From JBDWFY01 sp964291365 (GTDB lineage Bacteria; Pseudomonadota; Alphaproteobacteria; Rhizobiales; Stappiaceae), in assembly GCA_964291365.2 (NCBI GenBank), contig OZ219989.1, positions 682,001 through 746,000 of the forward strand: a DNA stretch of 64,000 nucleotides, in the 5' to 3' direction. The position numbers and the translations under genes were made by a program. Under the pieces are notes generated by a model, which was not told where the DNA came from, did not search any database, and was given only the letters and a program-made list of their open reading frames with translations. This document shows positions 53,109-62,700 of the stretch, piece by piece. Positions within the stretch are counted from its first letter, which is position 1. Every line of letters begins with the position of its first letter.

Positions 53109-53261
53109 ATGGCTAAAAATAAAGAAAATCAAGAGCAAACCTATGGACACCCTCCAACGGTTGCATCAAAGGTTATTCGCAATCCAGAGTCAATTCGTGA
53201 CACACGAACATTGGCAGGTCCTTACCTTACTCAACGACGTGAAAGTGCTAAGCACAATTAA
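53109..53261 (+). CDS. 50-aa conserved small protein, copy A
   Basis: Encodes a 50-residue hydrophilic, basic protein: 'MAKNKENQEQTYGHPPTVAS', then 'KVIRNPESIRDTRTLAGPYL' and 'TQRRESAKHN'. AGGAGA precedes the ATG by about ten bases. It is 74% identical to copy B (37 of 50 by eye) with no gaps, and the ESIRDTRTLAG block is invariant. This conservation, with the ribosome site and leader, argues for a real gene. No known family. Confidence 0.65.
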   Translation: MAKNKENQEQTYGHPPTVASKVIRNPESIRDTRTLAGPYLTQRRESAKHN

Positions 53262-53396
53262 AATTGAAAGTTGACGTGGAAATAGTGCGGGTTTCGTTTG
53301 AAGTGCGTGAATTTTGTCATTAGGTACTGTTTTATTTTGCTTAGATAAATGAATTACATGGATGGTAATTTGGACGTAGATTTAATGTAAACCCAA

Positions 53397-53839
53397 CTAC
53401 CAACTTATTATTCCATCTAATTGAAGCAGATGATTCGTTAAACTTTTTTGATTGGTCTCTTGTGTTCCAGTAAATTCAAAATTTAAATTTGAACCAAGCT
53501 GGAACTGACTTCCAAATTGAAAATTGTTATTTGAGATATCTGAATATAGAATCCCACCAAATGGTGTTAGAATAGAAGTTCCATTTAAAAAACTCATTCC
53601 GAAACTCAATTTGGCTTTAACATTTATTCCTTCAATATACTGTCCAGTTTCGGTGACACTATTAAGAATATCTTTACTCCAAAATAAGCGAGCACTCGCA
53701 TTTTGCATTTTTCCAAAGGATGGGAAATTTCTATTAACGGTCCAAGTTGGTCATTGCCATGGTCATTGGTTAGATTACCTAGGATATCCCAGGTTGTGAA
53801 TTCCAATTTATCTGTACGGGATTTTCGAAAACATGACAT
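53397..53839 (-). pseudogene. Degraded copy of the autotransporter beta-barrel 3' end
   Basis: Two frames together match the last ~150 residues of the giant autotransporter downstream. The upstream part (53839 to ~53700) has 'ILGNLTNDHGNDQLG', matching 'IFGNLNYDRDNDQLG'. The second frame (53708-53397) has 'LTPFGGILYSDISNNNF' and 'GSNLNFEFTGTQE', matching 'LTPFGNIDFSEFSNRHY' and 'GSNLKLELTGTQE', and ends in Trp like an outer-membrane barrel. A frameshift near 53.7 kb separates them. The passenger and most of the barrel are missing, so it is a pseudogene. Confidence 0.82.
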
Positions 53840-53868
53840 AAATTTTTGTAGAAGTGGGAAGCATTAAT

Positions 53869-55398
53869 TTAACTTTCAAAAATTGTATGATAAATTTTTT
53901 CAAACTGTTCCACCTCAATTTTAGTTAAATGAGCAAATTCTCGATTAAGTGCCCGTTTTGAAAACTTACCTTTGTTTTGATAGAGAAATCGATACATTAA
54001 GTGAATTAAGTGATCTGGTATATCCATAAAGTTTTTGGACTGAAGAACAAAGTCCTCAAATTTTATTTGGAAGTCTGCTACTTCTGGTATATCCGACTTT
54101 ATTGCGCGATGAATGCAAAAGTATAGAAATTCAGTGTAGCGAGTTGCATCAAAATATCGATAGAAATCGCAAGTATCATTCAATACCTTCACATTTCCTT
54201 TTTCTGTTGATTCCCATTCAATAGCAGATAATACTGGTTTACTATAGTCATCCAATACCTTCCGATATTCATCCAACTCTTGATGAAATACGACAGAGAT
54301 AGGGAAATTCACACCACTTTTTGTATAACCACACCTTGCCAGTACATGGTGGATAAGATAACGGTGAATGCGACCATTTCCATCTTCAAAGGGGTGAATA
54401 TTGACAAATCCGAATGAAAGTGCTGCGGCCGCAATTACTGGATTTAATGACTTGATAAATTTTTCATCATATTCAATTAAACCTGAAATTAATTGTTTAA
54501 GGTCTTGATATTTTGCACTAATATGTACTGGAATTGGTGTTCGATCAACAGGATCTCGAGAACCCACAAATCCCCATGTCTTTCGAAGTCCATATTGGAA
54601 TCCATATCTATTTTCTAGCACTTCACGTTGCAATTTTTCTAAGAGCTTAATGCTAATTGGTTCATCACCTGATGTAGCTACTAATCTACTCCATCGTAGA
54701 ATTCGTATATCGGAAGGAGTTTCATTTTCAATTAGAAAGGAAGACCTTGAATCTTTTAGCTGAAGAACATTCATTGCTAGATCTATGTATCTTTTTGGTA
54801 TTGATGACAATGATTCATGAATAAGTTGGTCAATGTCTTGTTCCATATATTTGTCAAGTTGAGCAGTGCGAAATACTAAGGGACAAAAATTTACTGTACC
54901 AGGTAAATTGTTAGTCACAAAATGACGATGTGATGGTTTTCCCTTGGTTGCATATTGCAATTTGGTATCAACAATTGGTACAAACTTAGATTTTTTACAA
55001 TTTGGTAAATCAAGTTGTTCTTCCAATAACCACTCGTACAAAAACCAAATTTTTCGTAAAAGTGTACTCGTCGGATTTTTACGAATTTTTGCTTCAATGG
55101 TGGTTGGACCAACGGACACAAATAATCGTTTCAAAACTGTTAAATTTAAACCTTCAAACTTGAGAGCAAATTTTAGATGACCGAAAAGTGTGTTTTTTGG
55201 TAAATGTTCTGGTTTGGTGAAATTCCAATTTTCTTGTGGCTTTGAATTTTTATTAATCACTGATAACTGATGAGGTGTCGGTACATTAAGATTATGTGCT
55301 ATAATTAAAGCGGCATACCCCACTGGTCGTCCCGATTTAGGGAGGACGCGGCCTAAGATTGAGCGTGATTTGGTAGTTGGGTATAAAATTTGCGGCAT
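53869..55398 (-). CDS. Fic-family protein (probable AMPylator)
   Basis: A 509-aa Fic protein. The core motif 'HPFEDGNGRIHR' (residues ~331-342) matches HxFx(D/E)GNGRxxR, including the catalytic His and phosphate-binding residues, so nucleotidylyl transfer should be possible. The N-terminus 'GYAALIIAHNLNVPTPHQLS' and 'NPTSTLLRKIWFLYEWLLEE' are typical of the large (~500 aa) Fic/DOC subgroup. The C-terminal helical region is likely DNA-binding or regulatory. I cannot identify the inhibitory (S/T)xxxE(G/N) helix with confidence. The gene lies between two copies of a duplicated segment. Confidence 0.88.
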   Translation of the reverse strand: MPQILYPTTKSRSILGRVLPKSGRPVGYAALIIAHNLNVPTPHQLSVINKNSKPQENWNFTKPEHLPKNTLFGHLKFALKFEGLNLTVLKRLFVSVGPTTIEAKIRKNPTSTLLRKIWFLYEWLLEEQLDLPNCKKSKFVPIVDTKLQYATKGKPSHRHFVTNNLPGTVNFCPLVFRTAQLDKYMEQDIDQLIHESLSSIPKRYIDLAMNVLQLKDSRSSFLIENETPSDIRILRWSRLVATSGDEPISIKLLEKLQREVLENRYGFQYGLRKTWGFVGSRDPVDRTPIPVHISAKYQDLKQLISGLIEYDEKFIKSLNPVIAAAALSFGFVNIHPFEDGNGRIHRYLIHHVLARCGYTKSGVNFPISVVFHQELDEYRKVLDDYSKPVLSAIEWESTEKGNVKVLNDTCDFYRYFDATRYTEFLYFCIHRAIKSDIPEVADFQIKFEDFVLQSKNFMDIPDHLIHLMYRFLYQNKGKFSKRALNREFAHLTKIEVEQFEKIYHTIFES

Positions 55399-55905
55399 AA
55401 TCTTATGTCTCTCAATTAAAACAACCTATACATTTGAGTCAGTCACAATATGTGATGAAAGACATGTAGAATTTGAAATTAATTGACAATTAATTTTTGA
55501 AGTTAGTTATGTTGTAGAAATCCAACTTTAAATATTTAATCTATTAGTATCATATTTTCAAGAAATTATTGTTAACTAAGTTGCATCAAAATATTTCAGA
55601 CTAATTAACTACAAATTCTTTAAATCTGACTACAAATTGATTGTTCTACCAAATTGTTAAGGAAGTGATTAAGGTTGAAACGAGAAATTAACGTGGAAAA
55701 TAATTATTCAAAAAATGCTTTTAAATTAATTTGTAAGTTACTACATGGTTAAGATGGAGTTTGTAGCTAATAATGTAATTCAGCTAATTCCCTAATAGTG
55801 TGATACTGTAAGTTCATAATTATTTGTTCGTCGTCTAAGTAATTCTAATACTGTAACTACTTCTTAATTATCACAATACCACTTAACTTACACGAGAGTT
55901 TAATC
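55399..55905. other. Non-coding region including start of duplication copy B
   Basis: The first ~250 bases hold the fic promoter. From about 55655 the DNA repeats the 3' end of the 202-aa gene ('KEVIKVETRN' then stop, against 'KKVNKVVMRN') and the leader of the 50-aa gene. Confidence 0.6.
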
Positions 55906-56700
55906 ATGGCAAAAAAACAAGAAAATCAGGAGCAAACGCTTGGTCACGCACCGACGACTACGTCAAAGGTTGTTCGCAATTCAGAGTCAATTCGTGACAC
56001 ACGTACTTTGGCCGGTCATTACCTTACTCAACGACCTGATAGCGCGAAGCGCAATTGAAATAGAAAATTAACATGGAAAAAATGTGGGATTCGCTTGACG
56101 AGCGAGGTGTCAGTCATTTGGTAAATTCGCGAGAATTAAAATTGTGTATTGTGAATTACAGTTTCAACGAATTTTATTACATAATTAAAAGCATTGTCAT
56201 GTCTCTTAGGTTTGGATTTTTTAAAATTCTGTTTATTTATTACGACAATTTTACTCGCAAAAGAAAAGTAGAAGATTGAATTACCATTTCATTGTTCCAT
56301 CAAATTGTATTTTTTGATTGGTAATACCGGCAGTGCTTGATTCTTGCGTTCCGGTCAATTCAAGTTTTAGATTTGAACCAATTTTTATACGAGCACCTAC
56401 ATTGTAATGTCTATTGGAAAATTCAGAAAAGTCAATGTTTCCGAAAGGAGTTAATGACCTTGTTTCATCTATGATGCTGATTCCATAACCAAGCTCTGAT
56501 TTGAAATTAACACCATCTAGATACGGACTATAAACAATATCTCTTTCAAAAATATGGCTACTCCAATTGGAAGTTGTATTCAATTCTTGCAAAATTCCAT
56601 ACGATGAAGAAAATTCTAAGATTGTGCCAAGTTGGTCATTATCACGGTCATAGTTTAGGTTTCCAAATATACTCCATTTTTGTATTTCATCTTGTTCAAC
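55655..56700. repeat. Segmental duplication, copy B
   Basis: The order is: remnant of the 202-aa gene's last codons, leader with TCGTCG...CTACTT...ATCACAA motifs, 50-aa gene (55906-56058), a spacer alignable to copy A, and the 3' end of the giant autotransporter (minus strand). Here the autotransporter is intact, so copy B is probably the parent for the barrel, while copy A is the parent for the 202-aa gene. Confidence 0.72.
55906..56058 (+). CDS. 50-aa conserved small protein, copy B
   Basis: Encodes 'MAKKQENQEQTLGHAPTTTS', 'KVVRNSESIRDTRTLAGHYL' and 'TQRPDSAKRN'. It aligns without gaps to copy A. GAGAG lies upstream of the ATG. Conservative replacements (V/I, H/R, D/E) between copies and no frameshift point to purifying selection. 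Function unknown. Confidence 0.65.
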   Translation: MAKKQENQEQTLGHAPTTTSKVVRNSESIRDTRTLAGHYLTQRPDSAKRN

Positions 56701-59700
56701 TAATAGAATTTTATTTTTTCCGGTCAAAGATATTCCAAGTGGTGAAGTATAGGTTAATTCATTACTAATTTCTAAACCGAAAGATGACTGTTGGTCTTTG
56801 TTGTTTTTACTTAAATTGAATGAAAATTTTGGAATTAAAGTTGAGCTGTCGGATAGATGTTGGGTATGTGAACCTGAAATTCCAATTTGGTGATAACTTG
56901 AAGTGGATTGTAGAGAGCTAATTAATCCTTCGATACCATGTAGATTTTGTCTGGCTATCCAAGACTTACCATTAATTGTTAGCTTGCTTGTGCCACCTTT
57001 GAAGATTCTATCAGAGGAATAAATGCGTTTGTCACCACTAACACCAATTGTATGATAGGAGTTTGAAACAGTTTGTAATTCATAATGAGTTTGATCAATA
57101 TCAATTTCACCTACTCCATACCCTGCTACCACTGCTAAATTTGCATCTTGGTTTGGTAAACTCCAACCTAAATATGGATTTAAAGCAGTAGAGCGCGTCT
57201 TAAACAGTAACTTGTCCGTCGTTGCACCCGTATGTTCAATTTCGGACTCAATTAAAGAGGTTGAAAGTCCTGTAAGAAATCCACTTCCTAGTATAGAGTC
57301 AAAACCAATTTGACCAGTGAATACATCTCCTTCCCAAGAATGTTGATTTAAACTTTTACTTGAAGTTAGATTACGAGAGTCTCCAATTCCCCAAAAAGTT
57401 GTTCGGTTCGGTTTTAGATCTTCAGCGAATAGTCCAATCGAAAATGAAGAGTTTCCTAATATCTCTCGGAGTGTCAATGAGTTTTCGTTTAACGCTTCAC
57501 CACTTGCAGTTAAAATATTTATCAGGTCTTGATTCCCATTGAACTTAAAGGTTGTTAAATCATTTGAATTTGAAAATGCTTGTTCCATCCGACTTGTTGA
57601 GATGTTGAAGGTGTTCGCTCCAATTGTATCAGTTAGATTTGAAAGAATATCTTGGCTTGCTAACGTGAGCTGGTTAACGTGCTGTTGTCGATCCTCGAGA
57701 TCAGAAACAACAACTCTTGCACTACTTTGATCAGCGAGATGATAAGAATCGCGCGCGATGAGTGATAATGTCATCGCGCCATCTGGTTCAGCGAATTTGT
57801 CATCAATGGTTGCAATTTCGATGTTGGCATTAGTTTGAGATCTAGATAAGTGAACTTGTCTGACCTCATTACTGATTCTACCATAAAAATCACCTTCTGG
57901 AATTAACATGTAATCTATAATCAACTCTGAATTGTGGAATCGATTTCGGGAAATTTCAAATTGGATTGGTTCCCCTTCATTGACGAATTGCGCTAAGGCC
58001 GAAACGGATATATTTGGTAATTGCATTTGCGGGGAGTTGGCTAATCCAGGAGATGCCCCAGAATTGCCTTGGTTTCTCAGAATCGCTTCAACTGCAGAAA
58101 CTGCTATTGAGATTCTTGGTTGTAATGTAGTCGGAAGACTATCATTGTTTGTGATGTTGACGTTAATAAAAGACTTTTCGTGATTTATGCCAGCTATACC
58201 TTCGCTGACAGAGATTGAAATTACTATGGTACCACCTTCCATATCTTTGGCATTTTTCAGAGTTTGGATCCTCAAAGTTTTGGAACCGGTTTCCATTTTG
58301 ACAACGCGTGGCATTCTGAACGCAATAAATTTTCTACCTTGTAATAGATTAATATTGAGATAAATCGGATTTAACATAGTTGGTGGGGGAGTTTCCATTG
58401 TTGTTAATTCTACTTCAAATGTTTCACCTTCTAAAACTGGGGTTGTAGCTTCATCTTCACGTACAATAGATACACGTGGAATTTCATCACTAAATATTGT
58501 ACCTATAGTAGTCGTAAGTGGAGTTTTCGCATGATCTGCACTGTATGTAATGGTAAATGTTTCATCTAGTTCTTTTTCACTATCACCAATTGATTTGATG
58601 ACAAAGGATTTTGACAGCTCACCTTTCTGGAAAATTAGACGAAAGGGAACAGGTTCTGCAATAAAATCAATTCCTGGTTCGGCAGTGTCACCGGGTGCCA
58701 TGAATGAGGTAATGCGTACAGTGATATTTCTACCAGAAGACCTATCTAATGACGCGGTAAAACCGATGTCGCCCATTTCACCTTGATTGCCTTCTAAACC
58801 TGAACCAGCAGAAATTGTTAAAGTTGGTTGAACATCAACAGTAGCATTGATTATTGTAGCTGTACCAACACTTTTGGTAGGATGAATACTAGCATTTGCA
58901 CTTGGGTTGGGATTGGATAATGTCGCCGTGAAGGTTTCATGTTCTTCATCTAAATTATCATCGCGAATAGTAAATGAAATGCTCCGAGTTTTTGAAACGG
59001 TGGGGATATTTACTTTCGGAAAAATTAGTCTCCTAGTCATTCCACCATTTCCAGAAATTTCATAGTCTTCATTTTCACCTACAGTAGCTGTACCATCTTT
59101 GAATGTAACATCAACGGAAACAGTTTTACCAGATGGAGGTGTTTGTGTAATCATGAATACCCCTTCTGTAACTGAACCTTCTGTTACCGAAACATCGTCA
59201 ATTGAAAATACCGGTGGGTCGTCATTATCAGTGATGGTAATGGTTTTCGGACTATTTGCTCCTGATTTAAATTGAGCATTGGTTGCTGAAGTTAGTTGAA
59301 CAGTGAAAGTTTCATTATCTTCATCCATATTGTCGGCTTTAATTCTCAGCCTAATTATTTGAGTGGAAAATCCAGGATCAAAAGTCAACGTGTTGGATGA
59401 ATTATCTAAATCATAATCGTGAATTGCAACTGCAGTACCAGGGGTTATTGTAAAGCCTACGCTTACAGTTTTGTCTGATGCAGTAACCGCAGTTCCATCA
59501 TTCAAAGTTACAGCAATATTATAAAGTGTATCTGTAGGGGGGGTTGATGCTGTTGTCTCAATATCTTCCATTTGAGCTGTTATCTGAGCGATACTGATTT
59601 TTGGTTCCGCGTCATTATCCATTATGGTGATGGTTCCAATCCCACTATTGAGTCGTGTTACATTTGGTACATTAAATAATTGAACAGTAAATGATTGATC

Positions 59701-62700
59701 ATCTTCGTCATTGGAATCATCCAAAATCGTGATAACAATTTCTTCCTCTTTATCAATGTTGGTACCATCAAATTCTAATGTTCCTTTGTTCGTGGCAAAA
59801 TCATTGTCTGCCATTGCTGTTCCAGCAACAGTTTCCCAAGGGACACTGATTGCAGATCCTTTAGGGTTAGCCAATTTTACTTTTAATGTTACTGTACCAA
59901 CGTCTTCATTTACTGTCTTTGATTCAATTGATAGGGTTGGATTGTCATCACTCAAAATTATTCCAGTCACAGTCCTATTTGGTGTATTTGCATAATCTGC
60001 TCTATACGTTATGGTAAATGTTTCATCTACTTCGTCAATATCATCACCAATTGATTTAACAGCAAAAGTCATTGATTGTTCACCTTTTGCGAACACTACC
60101 ATAACAGGTGTAGTTTTAAAGTCTATTCCAGCCTTAGCAGTATCTCCAGATTCCGTTGATGGAGTAATGGTTGCGGTAATGACTCTGCCGCTAGGTTTGT
60201 CTAACATTGCGGTGAAACTAATATCACCCATTTCATCTTGATCGCCTTCTGAACCTGAACCGGCAGTAATTGTCAAAGTTGGTGGCAGATCATTAGCGGC
60301 ATCGACTATTGTAGCAGTTCCTACATTCTTAGTATCATGAATATCTGCATACGCCCTCGGAGATGGGTTGGATAAAGTAGCAGTGAAGGTTTCATTAGCT
60401 TCATCTAAATTATCATCTCGAATAGTAAATGCAATATTCTGAGTCACTGAAGCTGCAGGGATATCGGTCTTTGTAAATTCTAATGTTTTAGAATTTCCAC
60501 TTGATTCAGAAATTTCATAATCTTCGTTTATACCAGCAATAGCTGTGTCATCAGCTATTGTGACATCAACAGATACAGTTTTGCCAGATGCTGGAGTTTG
60601 TGTGATGATAAACATTCCACCAGAATCAACACCTTCAGTTACTGATACATTTTCAATAGAAATTACAGGTGGACCGTCATTATCAGTAATAGTAATAGAT
60701 TGAGGACTATCTGCACCAGAAGCAAATTGGGCATTAGTTTTTGAGGTGAGTTGAATAGAAAAAATTTCATTATCCTCATCCATGTTATCGGCTTTGATCC
60801 GCAACATAATTTGTTGCGTGGTGGTTCCAGGATTAAATGTCAGTGTGTTTGATGAATTCACCAATTCATAATCGTGCGTTAAAACTGCGGTACCTGGAGA
60901 TATTGTAAAGTTCACACTAACTGTTTTTTCTGACGCAGTAGCTGCGGTTCCATCATTCAAAGTTACATCAATATTATATAAAGTATCAGAAAGTGTTGCC
61001 GGCGGAATTGCTCCATTATCTTCAACTTGAGTAGTTACTTGTGCAATAGAAACCATAGGTTCATCATCATTGTCCATTATGGTAATAGTGCCCGTTCCAC
61101 CATTGAGTCTTGTAATACCAAATACGTCCGCTAGTTGAACAGCAAAGGATTGCTCATCTTCATCATTGGAATCATCTAAAATAGCAATTGCAATCTCTTC
61201 TTCTTTATCTGTATTTGTACCATCAAATTCCAGTATTCCTGAATTCGCGGTAAAGTCTCTTCCAGCAATAGCTGTTCCATTCATTGTGTTCCAAGATACT
61301 CTTATTGCAGTCCCTTTTGGGCTAGCTAATTTAACTTTCAATGTCACCGTACCATCATCTTCACTCACTGTTTTTGATTCAATGGATAGAGTTGGATTAT
61401 CATCACTTAAGATTGTACCAGTAGCAGTTTTTGGTGTTCCTAAAGTGACTATGGATGTATCCGCTGGGTCATCAAGTGTAATGGAAAAGTCTTCATCAAT
61501 CTCATCAACATTATCTTGAGTGGTAGTAACAGAAATTGTTCCCCCCATAGATTTTGCTGGAATCATTAGTGTTCTAGCACCATCAGCAGGATTTACATAA
61601 TCATTATCTGCAATGGTTGCAGAGCCATCGGCTAAAGTATAAGATATTGTAATATCATGTCCTGATGGTGCACTTAAGGATACTGGAAATTTAACTGGTA
61701 TTCCTTCTGAACTTTCTGCAGTCGCAGAGTCAAATTTAATACTTGGGACTGGATCATCGTTTTCAATAGTACCAGTTGTAGATATTTGAGTTTTGTTATC
61801 TGCAAATTTTGCATTTGTTGGATTGGACAAAGTTATTGTAAATAATTCATCCGCTTCATTGTACGAATCACCAATAATGGTCACTGTGATGGTTTCCTCT
61901 CTATTATTAGTATTTTCCGAACTTGCATTAGCAAAGGTAAGTATTTTTTTTGCAGGAGTATCATAAGCATGGGTATAATCCTCGGTTGGACCTACTTTAG
62001 CAGAATCTCCTACTTTTCCAAACGCAAAGACTACTGTAATATTTTTAGTAGAAGCGCGATCTAAAGATACATTAAAATCAAAAGTATTGTAGTCTGCCGA
62101 ATTTTGCTCGGTACCCTCTTCATCTGTTACTGCAGTTATTGAAATCTCTGGTACTTCTTCGTCGTCCATAACATTAATGGTGGCCTGTTGTTCTGCGCCA
62201 ATTGCGTATGTTTTTGGAGATTTCAACTTTAGTCTCGCAGTAATTGAGCCGTCTGGTTCATCAATCTCATCATCCTCTATCATTTCGGTGAGAGGAAAAG
62301 GTGTACCAGTAGTAATCATCGGTTTTCTTACTCCCATAGCTTCGTCAAGAAAGTCTCCATTTTGAGTTATTATTACCTCTACTTCAATAGGAGTTGAACT
62401 ACTAGTTTCTGAAGAAGAATTGATGGTAAACATAGCATCGGATGTTCCTTCGGTAATTGTTTGATCACTTGGATTGGCAAGTACTATTGTGACACTTGGC
62501 AGGTTTGTGTCGTCATCATCGATTAATGCCGTAGTTGCGAAGTAAGGATTGCCAACCGAATAAGTTGGAGTTGGTTCTGTATCAGCAACAAGTTGAACAG
62601 TGACTGCTCCTTCAACTTCAGTAACTGCGTCTGGCATAGTTGGTAATTTAAATGAAGCAGGTCCTGAGGATGTAATATCAATGTCATCTGGGGTCGTGAA

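Larger units (their letters stand above)
52860..53840. repeat. Segmental duplication, copy A
   Basis: Copy A runs from the 3' end of the 202-aa gene through the leader and the 50-aa gene (53109-53261) into a degraded autotransporter 3' end (53397-53839). The same order of parts occurs in copy B (about 55655-56700). Similarity is visible at DNA level in the leader and gene and at protein level in the barrel. Confidence 0.75.

Noticed and set aside
56073..56279. 68-aa plus frame after the second 50-aa gene
   Set aside because: The aligned part of duplication copy A does not keep the frame, so it is not conserved coding sequence.
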